This document shows positions 54,052-63,221 of a DNA stretch of 64,000 bases, one piece after another. The notes beneath the pieces are model-generated. The model saw nothing but the letters and a program-made list of their open reading frames with translations. It did not search any database and was not told the DNA's origin. Origin of the DNA: Sulfurimonas sp. (GTDB lineage Bacteria; Campylobacterota; Campylobacteria; Campylobacterales; Sulfurimonadaceae); the NCBI GenBank assembly GCA_011391635.1, contig JAABQD010000001.1, positions 186,001 to 250,000 on the forward strand, given 5' to 3'. How positions within the stretch are numbered: position 1 is the first letter of the stretch; each line of letters begins with the position of its first letter. The position numbers and the translations under genes are program-made.

Positions 54052-55029
54052 CTATAATACAGCGAATGGTTTGACATCCTCTCTCGAAGCAAATGGTGCA
54101 CTACTCATCTGAACTTCATCTATCGAAACCATATAACTCTCATGAATATTCGTTTTGCAATAGGTTAAAATAATCTTTACAGCCAACTCTCTATCTGCTT
54201 GTGTGGCATTTGCACTGAGCATGGCATGTGGACCAACTAACCCTACGGTGGAGAGATGAAAATATTTATCATTCATAATATTTTGTAAATGTGCATTTTC
54301 TGCTTGGTCTCTTCCTACAACAAGTTTTGCCCCATCGCTCAAGCGAAAATGGCGTCCGTACTTCATCAATGGAATATCTCTGACTTCAAATGTATCATAT
54401 TTGATAAAGTCAAACATCTTTTTCCCAAAATGCTCATCTGTCAAAAGACAGCCACCACCTGGACTTTCAAAATCTTCAAGCCCTATCTCTTTTGCCAACT
54501 CCATCTGTCTATCACGGCTTCTTCCCGTAATGCCTTCGAGTTTTTCTCTATCCACCCACCCATTTGTTTCGGCGATTGTGGGTGCCAATCTTTTTGCACT
54601 TAAGGGACGAAGCAAAAGTCCATTACAATTGCTCTCATTCAAAACTGTTTGGAGTGCATCTTTATTTTGGCTCATTGGGCGTTGTCCCATCACTTCACCG
54701 CTTATAAGAAATGAAGCACCTTCTGCTTCCATGATTCTTTTTGCAACTGCAAACATTTTTGCATGACAATCGATGCAGGGATTAAAATTTTTTCCATATC
54801 CATATTTTGGGTCAAAAAGAACATCCTGAAGATATTCGCTCTGAATATCTATGATTTTGAGTTCTGCTCCAACTTGGTCGCACATACTCTGCATATGCGT
54901 CAGTCTATCTTTTGTACTTCCAAAACCTGTGTTGATATTTACAGCCAACACTTCTATACCTTGGTCAATAATAAGTTTTATAGCCAGAGTCGAATCTAAT
55001 CCACCGCTAAAGAGTGCGATTGCTTTCAT
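54052..55029 (-). CDS. PP-loop ATP pyrophosphatase, probable tRNA-modifying enzyme
   Basis: About 325 residues with the N-type ATP pyrophosphatase motif ALFSGGLDSTLA at residues 4-15, then NPCIDCHAKMFAVAKRIMEAEGASFLISGEVMGQRPMSQ near 85-125, and a second Cys in SPGGGCLLTD near 205. The PP-loop, CxxC and later Cys resemble ThiI/MnmA-type sulfur transferases. A tRNA thiolation role is inferred; the exact base is unknown. The start was set at the ATG of MKAIALFSGG, as the upstream eight codons do not fit. Confidence 0.75.
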   Translation of the reverse strand: MKAIALFSGGLDSTLAIKLIIDQGIEVLAVNINTGFGSTKDRLTHMQSMCDQVGAELKIIDIQSEYLQDVLFDPKYGYGKNFNPCIDCHAKMFAVAKRIMEAEGASFLISGEVMGQRPMSQNKDALQTVLNESNCNGLLLRPLSAKRLAPTIAETNGWVDREKLEGITGRSRDRQMELAKEIGLEDFESPGGGCLLTDEHFGKKMFDFIKYDTFEVRDIPLMKYGRHFRLSDGAKLVVGRDQAENAHLQNIMNDKYFHLSTVGLVGPHAMLSANATQADRELAVKIILTYCKTNIHESYMVSIDEVQMSSAPFASREDVKPFAVL

Positions 55030-55071
55030 GTTGTTTTTCCTTTGTTGAAGCACAAGAGTGGCATGTGGAAA

Positions 55072-56724
55072 TTAATCTCCAAAAGCTACCAGTTCACCTC
55101 GTTTTAATTTTGCAATTTTACCACGAAATTTTCTGATGTAAAAAGCTTTCTCTTCATATGGCATGTGGATTTGTAGCTGTACTTTTTTGTATTCTCTCTC
55201 GTAATGTTTGGAGAGAAAAGCTATGAGCTCCTGCTTAAGGGCTTCTTCATCTTGGAGAGCGTTAATATTATCATCCACCATAATCGCCATGAGCTGTGGA
55301 GCATCACGATGCCCTTGAAGAGCTAAAGAAAACTCTGATGCGTGAAACTGCAAAAGTGAAGGGTCAAGCACATCTAAAATCTGGTCTATAAAGTGCGGAT
55401 ATTCCAAAACTGTTTTAATAAGACTAAGTTCCCACATATCTTTATGCAAACTTTTTTGGACTAACGGAGCGTTTTGTTTGATGTTAGTTTGGTTTGTTAG
55501 TTTGATATATGAAGGATTAATGCCAAGTCTCTGAGCAAAATAATTTTTATATTTATCTTGTAAAATTGCAGAAAGTGTTTTGATGTAGGCTATCCCTTCG
55601 TGCATCGAACTCTCTTTTGCTTTTGGGTCATTGAGATTATAACTTGCGAGTAACTCATCCAGCACAAATTCGATAAAGGGCTGAGGCTTTCTAAAAATTT
55701 CCGCCAACTCAAGCACAGCACCTTTTGCAACCATATCGGCAGGGTCTAGTCCTCCGCCAAAGATAACAACACCACCAGAAAAGCCTGACACGCTGAGAAG
55801 TTTTGCAGCTTTGAGTGCGGCTGCACGACCTGCTTTATCTCCATCATACGCCATAATAACTTTTGCTTCGCCCTTTCTTAGAAGTGGTAAATGTTCAGGG
55901 GTAAGTGCCGTACCAAGTGTCGCAACTGCATTTGTAAACCCCGCTTGATGGAGCATAATAACATCAAGATACCCTTCGGTGATGATGATTTCTCGCTGTT
56001 TATAAATCTCCTGTTTTGCATGATGATACGCGTACAAAAGACGAGATTTGTTAAAAAATGGCGTCTCTGGAGAGTTTACATATTTGGCTTGATGCCCCGT
56101 GATAGTTCTTCCGCCAAACCCCACAATCGTGCCATTTGCCGAATGAATAGGGAAAGTAATCCGCTCAATAAATCTGGCAAAATATCTTCCTCCATCATAT
56201 CCGACCACGCCCATCTCTATGGCTTCACTTATATTAAAGAGCTGTGATTTAATGAAGTTGATGGTTGCATTGGAGTCAGGTGCATATCCTACACCAAACT
56301 TCTCAATACTGCTCTCATAAATTCCTCTTTGGCTCAAGTATTCTTGTGCGATATTATTGGAAGTAAGAAGATTTTTGTACCAATCATTGACTCTGTCCAT
56401 GAGGTGTGAGCGAGGTTTGTTTTGTTTGTTATCACTATAACCAAGGGAAAAGTTATAAGTTGAAGCAAGTTTTTCAAGAGCTTCTGGATAATTGAGTTTT
56501 TCATACTCCATCACAAATTTGACACTATCGCCACCCACGCCACAGCCAAAACAGTGATAAATCTGTTTTTGCGGACTCACAGTAAATGAGGCAGTTTTTT
56601 CACCATGAAAAGGGCAAGGTGCTTTGAAATTTGCACCTGACTTTTTGAGTTCCAAATAGGAGCCAACAACATCAACAATATCAAGTCGTGCTTTTAAAGC
56701 TTCTATGGAGTCTTGGGTTATCAT
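55072..56724 (-). CDS. dnaG: DNA primase
   Basis: A 550-residue protein: CHC2 zinc finger (CPFHGEKTASF, then HCFGCGVGGD; residues 37-66), the primase core with GFGGRTI near 205, TOPRIM motif ITEGYLDV near 250 and MAYDGDKAGRAA near 300. The C-terminal helicase-binding domain is short. It lays RNA primers at the replication fork. Normal for Campylobacterota. Confidence 0.95.
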   Translation of the reverse strand: MITQDSIEALKARLDIVDVVGSYLELKKSGANFKAPCPFHGEKTASFTVSPQKQIYHCFGCGVGGDSVKFVMEYEKLNYPEALEKLASTYNFSLGYSDNKQNKPRSHLMDRVNDWYKNLLTSNNIAQEYLSQRGIYESSIEKFGVGYAPDSNATINFIKSQLFNISEAIEMGVVGYDGGRYFARFIERITFPIHSANGTIVGFGGRTITGHQAKYVNSPETPFFNKSRLLYAYHHAKQEIYKQREIIITEGYLDVIMLHQAGFTNAVATLGTALTPEHLPLLRKGEAKVIMAYDGDKAGRAAALKAAKLLSVSGFSGGVVIFGGGLDPADMVAKGAVLELAEIFRKPQPFIEFVLDELLASYNLNDPKAKESSMHEGIAYIKTLSAILQDKYKNYFAQRLGINPSYIKLTNQTNIKQNAPLVQKSLHKDMWELSLIKTVLEYPHFIDQILDVLDPSLLQFHASEFSLALQGHRDAPQLMAIMVDDNINALQDEEALKQELIAFLSKHYEREYKKVQLQIHMPYEEKAFYIRKFRGKIAKLKRGELVAFGD

Positions 56725-56758
56725 GGCGAAATTATACCAAACTCATGACTCCTAGTTA

Positions 56759-58387
56759 TTAGTTTTTGCAAAACTTCAATTTATCTCCTAACTCTTGAGA
56801 AAGCTGACCAAGATGAATGATTTTTTGATCTACGCGTTGCATAACTTCTATGTTAGACATGGAGTCACTCTCTATGTATTTCATTTTTTCTGACGCCGAA
56901 CTTCCATGTGTAAGTAGATCCGCATACTCTTTTTGTGCTTGATTCATTGCATCTATAGCATTATGCATAGCCTTTGAAGCATGAGAAATAAAATTTTGAG
57001 AGACTTCAGAATTCATAGCTAATGCATTCATCTCTTCAGAACTTTTGAGTGTTTGCTCTGCGATTTCTCCTACAGATTGCACAATAATCTCTGTTGTTGC
57101 TCGAATTTCAACTAGGCTTGATTGTGTTTTTTCTGCTAACTTACGCACTTCATCTGCTACAACTGCGAAACCTCTTCCATGTTCTCCGGCACGTGCTGCT
57201 TCGATAGCAGCATTGAGTGCAAGCAGATTTGTTTGATCTGCAATACCACCTATAATGGTAAGAATCTCACGGATTTGTGATGCTTCTTGCTCCAATAAAC
57301 GAAGTTTTGTAGAGATTATTTCGCTATTCACAACACTCTCTTTCGTATTTTCGACAACAGTATAAATACTTTTATTTGTTTGTTCAAGTTCATTATCAGC
57401 TTTGCTCAAAGACGCAACAACCTGATGTGTCATCTCAGACATAGCATGCAACTGTGTACTAATAATACCAATGACTTGAAGATTTTCTTGTACTAATACT
57501 CTCGTATTTGAAATCTTTTTAGTTATATTACCCGCATCTTGTGCTGTTTCATTTGCAAGCGAGATATTCTCTTTTGAGACACTGAGCGTTTGTAAAATCA
57601 CACTACGCATAGCCTCTAAAAAATTCCCAAGTGAAATCGATAAACGAGCTATTTCATCATTTCCTTTATGATCAAAAAGCATACGCAAATCAAGATTTTT
57701 AGACATTGTCTCTACTTTTGAAGTCAGGGCTATAAGACGACTTGCAATTGCAGATGAGATAAACCATGAAATAATTATGGCAAGAAGAAAAATAATACCA
57801 AAAACACCCAAACTTTTCATCAACAAAGAGTACAGCTCTTCTTCAATTTTATTTATTTCAATATCTGCACCCATCATATAAAGCTTACCACCCTCAGAAC
57901 GATTCACTTGCAAATAGGAGCGAAATGTTCCATATTTATCTACCGTATCTTCATAAAACTTATTTCCCTCTCGAAAACCGCTCTGAATTCCTTGGCTTGC
58001 TTCATACTCTGTATAGAATGTATCTTGCTCATTTTTTTCAAGCTCTTGCGAAGTAGCACTGCTTAAAATCGTATAAATTTTATCGCCCTCTTTTACCATC
58101 ATATAAATATACTGTACACCATTTTGCTGTGCATATTGACTCAGTTTTTTTAAAAGACTCAAGTGCTCCTGCTCATCCATTGGATTTGTTTGGTTATATT
58201 GGTCAACAAGAGAGTTACCCAAATACAAAGCTCCTGCTTGTGCGACATTCTTAAGCTTCTCATCTATATTTTGCATGGCACTTTTTTTTTGAACATCATA
58301 AATAAAAAAGACAAACACCAAGCTAGCAATCATGGCAACACTAAGTGTTCCTGCCATTATTTTTATACGCAAACTATCAAAATTCAT
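56759..58387 (-). CDS. Methyl-accepting chemotaxis protein
   Basis: A 542-residue receptor: membrane helix at about 9-30, periplasmic ligand domain about 31-190 (a Cache-like sensor: [20 protein letters not shown]), second helix near 191-213, HAMP ([16 protein letters not shown]), and the signalling hairpin [21 protein letters not shown] near 390. It controls CheA. The ligand is unknown. It stands alone, after dnaG on the same strand. Confidence 0.9.
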   Translation of the reverse strand: MNFDSLRIKIMAGTLSVAMIASLVFVFFIYDVQKKSAMQNIDEKLKNVAQAGALYLGNSLVDQYNQTNPMDEQEHLSLLKKLSQYAQQNGVQYIYMMVKEGDKIYTILSSATSQELEKNEQDTFYTEYEASQGIQSGFREGNKFYEDTVDKYGTFRSYLQVNRSEGGKLYMMGADIEINKIEEELYSLLMKSLGVFGIIFLLAIIISWFISSAIASRLIALTSKVETMSKNLDLRMLFDHKGNDEIARLSISLGNFLEAMRSVILQTLSVSKENISLANETAQDAGNITKKISNTRVLVQENLQVIGIISTQLHAMSEMTHQVVASLSKADNELEQTNKSIYTVVENTKESVVNSEIISTKLRLLEQEASQIREILTIIGGIADQTNLLALNAAIEAARAGEHGRGFAVVADEVRKLAEKTQSSLVEIRATTEIIVQSVGEIAEQTLKSSEEMNALAMNSEVSQNFISHASKAMHNAIDAMNQAQKEYADLLTHGSSASEKMKYIESDSMSNIEVMQRVDQKIIHLGQLSQELGDKLKFCKN

Positions 58388-58527
58388 TTTTTATCCTCTG
58401 TAAAATTTTATCTAAGGGCTAGACTATACCATACTCCAACTAAAAAATATTTGTCTTGATTCAACCCAAGACTATACGATAGAAAATTAAAAAATCATTA
58501 AAAAGTTTTATTTTTAGTGATTTATGC

Positions 58528-58533
58528 TACAAT
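58528..58533 (+). promoter_or_regulatory. -10 box for rpsU
   Basis: TTATGCTACAATTTCG, an extended -10 (TGCTACAAT), 39 bases before the rpsU ATG. Confidence 0.55.
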
Positions 58534-58572
58534 TTCGTTTCCAAAAATCTTAAAGAAAGTGGGTGATGTGAT

Positions 58573-58785
58573 ATGCCTGGTATTATACTACGAAGCGATG
58601 ACAATTTTGACGCTTCTTACCGCCGTTTCAAAAAGCAGACTGACCGTAATTTAATCGTTACTGAAGCTCGTGCTCGCCGTTTCCACGAAACAGCAACTGA
58701 AAAGCTTAAGAAGTTCAAAATAGCATCTCGTAAAAAAATGCTTAAACGTCTCTATATGATGAGACGTTACGAATCACGCCTCTAA
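58573..58785 (+). CDS. rpsU: Ribosomal protein bS21
   Basis: A 70-residue basic protein, [20 protein letters not shown], then [22 protein letters not shown]. It binds the small subunit near the anti-Shine-Dalgarno end. It is a single gene with its own promoter and hairpin. Confidence 0.95.
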   Translation: MPGIILRSDDNFDASYRRFKKQTDRNLIVTEARARRFHETATEKLKKFKIASRKKMLKRLYMMRRYESRL

Positions 58786-58789
58786 TAAC

Positions 58790-58807
58790 CAAAGCCTTCG
58801 GGCTTTG
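58790..58807 (+). terminator. Hairpin after rpsU
   Basis: CAAAGCC-TTCG-GGCTTTG: a perfect 7-bp stem with a stable UUCG tetraloop, five bases after the stop. No long T-run follows. A copy of the dispersed 10-mer (58832) lies further on. Confidence 0.7.
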
Positions 58808-58903
58808 ATTATCTTCCTCTAAAAATAAATTTCCACATGCCAAACATTCAAAAATAATTCTATTTTCAACCAAACAAACTTATTCCCAGTTGTCAAACGC
58901 AAA

Positions 58904-60001
58904 CTACAACTTCCCGTACATCTCATTATAAAAAGAGAGGGCGTGTCTGTCGCTCATGTTGGCTATGTAATCCGCTACAACTCTATGCTTATTTCGAACA
59001 TCTAACTGCTTATAATAAAACTCAGGGAGCATTTTTTCTTCTTCCATAAGCCCTTTATAAAGCCCTTTTATCGCCTGTTTTCCTGCAAACATTTTTACAA
59101 CAATATTTTTATGTTGATAGAGTTTATTGAAGAGGAGTTTTTTGAGCTTTTTGATTTTTGTCTCTAACTCTGGTGCAAAACCGATAGGAATTTCACTCTT
59201 GCTCTCCATCGTTGCACTCAAAATTTCGCCTGTTTGCACTTTTGCTTTGGAGTACTCCAAAAGTGAATAGACAAGATAATTTATGAGATGGGAACTAAAA
59301 CGGTAGCGGAACATCTCATCATTCTCAAATCCGACTCCTTCGTGTGCAACTTTTTGTAAAATCTCTTGAACTAGCTCACTCTCTTTTAAATCATCAAAAT
59401 GAATCAGTCCTGAGTTCACACCATCGTCTATATCGTGGCTTATGTAGGCTATCTCATCAGCACGGTCAACCACCATCGCCTCTATGGATGGGTGCGATTC
59501 AAGATTAAACTGTTCGTGGATTTGTGCTGGAAGAAAACTTTTTTTGTAAGGATAGGAGTGTTTTAAAATTCCCTCAAGCGTGGCAAAAGAGAGGTTCAGT
59601 CCATCGTATGCCTTGTACCTTTTTTCTAAACGGGAGACAACACGAAAACTTTGAAAGTTGTGTTCAAAGCCATTGATAAAACCATCCTCTTTTAAACACT
59701 CATCAAGTGCGTCACCACCGATGTGACCAAAGGGTGTGTGCCCCAAATCGTGTGCAAGAGCGATAGCTTCTGCCAAAGCTTCATTGAGTCCTAAGGAAGA
59801 GGTGATGGAACGGGCGATTTGTGAGACTTCTATGGAGTGGGTAAGGCGAGTGCGAAAAAAATCGCCCTCTTGGTTAAGAAAAACCTGAGTTTTATACTCA
59901 AGCTTTCTAAAACTGCCAGAGTGGATAATTCTGTCTCTGTCTCTCGCATAAGGAGAGCGAAAATCATCATCTATCTTGTAAAATCTTTCGTAAGGTTTCA
60001 T
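58904..60001 (-). CDS. dgt: Deoxyguanosine triphosphate triphosphohydrolase-like HD protein
   Basis: A 365-residue HD-domain protein: YARDRDRIIHSGSFRKLEYKTQVF, RLTHSIEVSQIARS (first His), AHDLGHTPFGHIGGDAL (HD), and VDRADEIAYISHDIDDGV. It removes triphosphate from dNTPs. The ATG overlaps the stop of phnA by one base (TAATG), so the two genes are coupled. Confidence 0.88.
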   Translation of the reverse strand: MKPYERFYKIDDDFRSPYARDRDRIIHSGSFRKLEYKTQVFLNQEGDFFRTRLTHSIEVSQIARSITSSLGLNEALAEAIALAHDLGHTPFGHIGGDALDECLKEDGFINGFEHNFQSFRVVSRLEKRYKAYDGLNLSFATLEGILKHSYPYKKSFLPAQIHEQFNLESHPSIEAMVVDRADEIAYISHDIDDGVNSGLIHFDDLKESELVQEILQKVAHEGVGFENDEMFRYRFSSHLINYLVYSLLEYSKAKVQTGEILSATMESKSEIPIGFAPELETKIKKLKKLLFNKLYQHKNIVVKMFAGKQAIKGLYKGLMEEEKMLPEFYYKQLDVRNKHRVVADYIANMSDRHALSFYNEMYGKL

Positions 60002-60555
60002 TATACTTTTTTCAAAAACTCTGTTTTGAGGAAGATTTTAGTACCATTTACTCTTCCTTCGATATGGTCGTCAATGTCTGCTGGAAGTGCAATTCGTGTT
60101 ACAGTCGTTCCGCGTTTTGCAGTAAAACCAGCACCTTTAACTTCTAAATCTTTCAAGATAACTACGCTATCTCCAGCTTGAAGAATGACACCATTTGCAT
60201 CTTTATGGACGATTTTACTCGCGGTTGCATTCAGTGTGGAATCCGCCCATTTTTTCTCATCTTCTTCCAAATACATCATCTCAACCAAATCTTGACGACC
60301 TAGTTTGTTTAGTAAAATATAGCTCATAACTTTCACAGCAGGAACTTCACTCCACATGCTGTCATTTAAACAATTAAAGTGATTTTCATCCAATGTTTCA
60401 TTTTTGATTTGTTCTTGGCATGTGGAACATGCGTAGATGGATTGCTCAGAACTTCCATCTGAGGGTGCTACTTCTAAAATACCCAAACCTTCACTACTTC
60501 CGCAAAGTTCACACACTCCGCCACTTCTTGCAATTAACTCTTTTTCTGTATTCAT
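60001..60555 (-). CDS. PhnA/YjdM-like zinc-ribbon protein
   Basis: A 184-residue protein with a zinc ribbon of CELCGSS and CSTCQE (residues 14-17 and 43-46) and the C-terminal PhnA domain: VHKDANGVILQAGDSVVILKDLEVKGAGFTAKRGTTVTRI. Despite the name, the family function is not clearly phosphonate use. The CSTC codons are written by a dispersed 10-mer at 60417-60426. Confidence 0.85.
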   Translation of the reverse strand: MNTEKELIARSGGVCELCGSSEGLGILEVAPSDGSSEQSIYACSTCQEQIKNETLDENHFNCLNDSMWSEVPAVKVMSYILLNKLGRQDLVEMMYLEEDEKKWADSTLNATASKIVHKDANGVILQAGDSVVILKDLEVKGAGFTAKRGTTVTRIALPADIDDHIEGRVNGTKIFLKTEFLKKV

Positions 60556-60607
60556 TCTTTTTACCTTCTCTTTTAATATTGAAATTGTAGCAAATCTACT
60601 CTAAAAC

Positions 60608-61906
60608 CTACTTATCACGATGTCTGTGCGACATGCCTCTTTGACTTGGTGCTTTTTTTCTTGGCTCTTTTTGGTTCGCATTTGGACCTAAATGTGACTT
60701 TGGAGCCTTAGATTGTTGCCCTCTTTGTTGCTGTCCTCTTTTTTGCACTATTGGTTCTGCTTTGATAGATGGGTCTGGTGCAAAGCCTTTGACTACAAAT
60801 TTGTGAATATCTTTTTTAATTAACTTCTCGATGTTTTCAAGAAACTCTTTTTCGTCGATACAAACAAGGGAGAGTGCTTCGCCTACATTCCCCGCACGAC
60901 CTGTTCTTCCGATGCGATGAACATAATCTTCAGGAACATTTGGAAGCTCGTAATTGACAACATGTGGAAGTTGGTCGATATCAATCCCCCGTGCTGCAAT
61001 ATCTGTTGCGACAAGAACTCTCACCGTTCCCGCTTTAAAGTCAGCCAATGCTTTTGTTCGTGCATTTTGGCTCTTATTTCCATGGATTGCAGTTGCCGTG
61101 ATGCCATCTTTTTCAAGCTGTTCTGAAAGGCGGTTTGCACCATGTTTTGTTCGAGTAAATACTAGCACCTGCTTCCAATCGCCCTCTTTAATGAGGTGTG
61201 CGAGTAATTCTCGTTTTCTCTCTTTGTCCACTGGATGAATGACTTGCTTGACCTGCTCTGAAGAGACATTTGGTCGTGCAACTTCTATGAGTTTTGGAGC
61301 ATTCAAAAGCGTATCTGCAAGTTTTTTTATCTCATCAGAAAAAGTAGCAGAAAAGAGAAGATTTTGTCTATTTTTTGGGAGTATCGCCAAAACTTTTCTG
61401 ATATCGTTGATAAATCCCATATCCAGCATTCTATCCGCTTCATCCAAAATCAAAAAATCTACTTTAGATAAATCTATAGTTTTTTGAGAGATGTGGTCTA
61501 AAAGTCGCCCTGGAGTGGCGATAACGATATCTACACCTTTTTTAAGAGCAACAAGTTGTGGATTAATTTTTACGCCACCAAAGATGACAGTCGATTTGAA
61601 AGGAAGATATTTTCCATACACATCGACACTTTCGGCAACTTGCGTTGCCAACTCTCTTGTTGGTGTTAAAATCAATGCACGAATAAGCGGTTTTTCACCT
61701 ACCTGCTTATGTTGGCTCAGAAGTTGAAGCATTGGCAGGGTAAAACCAGCTGTTTTTCCTGTGCCTGTTTGTGCACCTGCAAGAATATCTTTTTTAGCTA
61801 AAATGACCGGTATCGCCTGTTTTTGAATAGGTGTTGGTTCAGTATAACCTTGTTCTTTGAGTGCTTTGAGAAGTGGCTCAATGAGCCCGAGTTGTTTAAA
61901 TGACAT
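60608..61906 (-). CDS. rhlE: DEAD-box RNA helicase, RhlE type
   Basis: A 432-residue helicase: Q motif [23 protein letters not shown] (motif I), DEAD (II), SAT (III), [22 protein letters not shown] (V) and [10 protein letters not shown] (VI), then a basic tail ([21 protein letters not shown]). It unwinds RNA, in ribosome assembly or RNA decay. It is divergent from a gene that resembles its own second lobe. Confidence 0.92.
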   Translation of the reverse strand: MSFKQLGLIEPLLKALKEQGYTEPTPIQKQAIPVILAKKDILAGAQTGTGKTAGFTLPMLQLLSQHKQVGEKPLIRALILTPTRELATQVAESVDVYGKYLPFKSTVIFGGVKINPQLVALKKGVDIVIATPGRLLDHISQKTIDLSKVDFLILDEADRMLDMGFINDIRKVLAILPKNRQNLLFSATFSDEIKKLADTLLNAPKLIEVARPNVSSEQVKQVIHPVDKERKRELLAHLIKEGDWKQVLVFTRTKHGANRLSEQLEKDGITATAIHGNKSQNARTKALADFKAGTVRVLVATDIAARGIDIDQLPHVVNYELPNVPEDYVHRIGRTGRAGNVGEALSLVCIDEKEFLENIEKLIKKDIHKFVVKGFAPDPSIKAEPIVQKRGQQQRGQQSKAPKSHLGPNANQKEPRKKAPSQRGMSHRHRDK

Positions 61907-61948
61907 TAAGTACCTTTTGTATTAGCCAAAAAAGGCTAAATTTGGGGC

Positions 61949-61954
61949 ATTATA
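61949..61954 (-). promoter_or_regulatory. Extended -10 box for rhlE
   Basis: Reverse strand AATGCTATAATGCC, 43 bases before the rhlE ATG. A small hairpin (TTAGCC with GGCTAA, A6 loop) lies in its leader. Confidence 0.6.
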
Positions 61955-61986
61955 GCATTATTTCAACGCTCAAAGTACATTTACGC

Positions 61987-61992
61987 TATAAT
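61987..61992 (+). promoter_or_regulatory. -10 box for the helicase-lobe-like gene
   Basis: CGCTATAATTGTG, perfect TATAAT 48 bases before the ATG at 62040, divergent from the rhlE promoter. Confidence 0.6.
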
Positions 61993-62039
61993 TGTGTAAC
62001 TATTTTGCCGTATTACGAGCAAAGCACTCAAGGATTTTT

Positions 62040-62984
62040 ATGCCATCTACTTCACCAGCTCTCAAACGCCACAATCATCGTGTTCATCCATGCCAAACAG
62101 AAAAAAAACAAGAGCTTCTTCATTTGCTCCTTGAAAAACACAAAGAAAAAAATATTCTTGTTGTCACATGTGGCACTCCTGAAGATATTAAACTTTCAAA
62201 CAATGTAACTGTTATGAATGATGATGATTTACTCAAAACACCAGAACTTTTGGTAGAACTCCTTATCAGTTATGATTTACCACAAAAAGGCATAGAATAT
62301 ATGGCTCGTATCGCTCATGCGATGACTTATGCACTCATTTTACTTGATCAAGAAGAGGAAAAACTTCTCTATCCAATCGAAACACTTTTGGGGCGAACCA
62401 TTATGCAAGAACCTATTGATGGCTTCGGACCAGCAATTATTGTAAAAAAAGAGTTTGTTAAAAAAGAGTTCACTCCAAGAGATGAGAAAAAAGAGTATAA
62501 GCCAAGAAGCAATGACACTCGAGGTGAAAAGAAAAAATTTGGCGACAAACCATTCAGAGATGATAAACCTCGCTCGAACAAGCCTTATGACAAAGATAAA
62601 AAAGATGAGAAGTCAGGTTTTAAAAAACCTTACGATAGAGATAAAAAAGAGGATAAGTTTGGTGCTAAAAAACCGTGGGACAAAGAGAAAAAAGATGGCA
62701 AATCTGACTTCAAAAAACCTTACGATAAAGATAAAAAAGAGACAAAGTCCGATTTTAAAAAGCCTTATGACAAAAATGCCAAACCTGATTTTAAAAAGCC
62801 TTACGACAGAGATAAAAAAGATTCAAAATTTTTAGGCAAAGATGAGAATGGAAAAGCGATTTTTTCTGGCAAATCAGGTGAGCGAAACCACCGCTATGAT
62901 GGTTCTAAAAGAGAAGATACTCCTGTACTTAGTGGTAAAAAAATAAATGTAAAAGTATTTAAAAAACCTACAACTAAAGAGTAG
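62040..62984 (+). CDS. Lone helicase second-lobe-like protein with basic repeat tail
   Basis: A 314-residue protein. Residues about 14-135 align by eye with the second lobe of the adjacent RhlE: VHPCQTEKKQELLHLLLEKH versus [20 protein letters not shown], and YDLPQKGIEYMARIAHAMTYALILLDQEEEK versus [21 protein letters not shown] and onward. The RGRTGRAG arginines of motif VI are absent (ARIAHAMTYA), so ATPase activity is not expected. From about 145 on, it is a very basic, repetitive tail (units like DFKKPYDKDKKE). It may bind RNA. The start MPSTSPAL was chosen for promoter spacing. Confidence 0.65.
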   Translation: MPSTSPALKRHNHRVHPCQTEKKQELLHLLLEKHKEKNILVVTCGTPEDIKLSNNVTVMNDDDLLKTPELLVELLISYDLPQKGIEYMARIAHAMTYALILLDQEEEKLLYPIETLLGRTIMQEPIDGFGPAIIVKKEFVKKEFTPRDEKKEYKPRSNDTRGEKKKFGDKPFRDDKPRSNKPYDKDKKDEKSGFKKPYDRDKKEDKFGAKKPWDKEKKDGKSDFKKPYDKDKKETKSDFKKPYDKNAKPDFKKPYDRDKKDSKFLGKDENGKAIFSGKSGERNHRYDGSKREDTPVLSGKKINVKVFKKPTTKE

Positions 62985-62990
62985 AAATTT

Positions 62991-63209
62991 CTACTCTTTA
63001 TTATACTCGAGCGTCTCTTTTGATTCTGATTTTTCAGATGGTTTGAGCGATGCTTTTGCTGCCTCTTCTTCACTATATTTTACACACTCTTTTGGCATTG
63101 TGGCCTGTGGATCTGATGCTATCCTTTGACACATCTCTGCGTTAAATGTCATATTGGCACATCCCGCAAAAATGAGTGCGGATGCTACTAGAATAATCTC
63201 TTTTGGCAT
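62991..63209 (-). CDS. Small lipoprotein, 72 residues
   Basis: A lipoprotein signal (IILVASALIFAGCANM, lipobox FAGC) then a short chain with two more cysteines (EMCQRI, KECVKYS) and a charged end. The start ATG lies in a dispersed 10-mer (63205-63214), with AAAGGA six bases upstream. Family unknown. It lies between a convergent gene and thyX, with which it shares a strand. Confidence 0.7.
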   Translation of the reverse strand: MPKEIILVASALIFAGCANMTFNAEMCQRIASDPQATMPKECVKYSEEEAAKASLKPSEKSESKETLEYNKE

Positions 63210-63221
63210 GTGGAATCCTTT

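Larger units (their letters stand above)
603..63214. repeat. Dispersed 10-mer GGCATGTGGA, about 52 perfect copies
   Basis: Left ends of copies on the + strand: 728, 5706, 6918, 6951, 7905, 8101, 9833, 11599, 11966, 15106, 15730, 16720, 17858, 22450, 27037, 29706, 32149, 36439, 37188, 37648, 43494, 43636, 46838, 46947, 53285, 53348, 53411, 54223, 55060, 55160, 60417, 63205. On the - strand (TCCACATGCC): 603, 783, 4144, 6193, 6821, 7808, 18938, 22316, 30420, 31962, 36572, 36797, 36812, 37157, 37612, 40854, 44722, 46102, 46709, 58832. The base after is most often A. About ten further sites have one mismatch. Counted by eye, so one or two may be missed. Confidence 0.93.

Noticed and set aside
603..63214. 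The 10-mer as a Chi site, KOPS/FtsK guide or restriction site
   Set aside because: Chi and KOPS are strand-skewed and do not form terminator pairs; restriction sites are usually avoided, not enriched 500-fold. A 32 to 20 strand split and inverted pairs fit uptake sequences better. Whole-genome skew would settle it.
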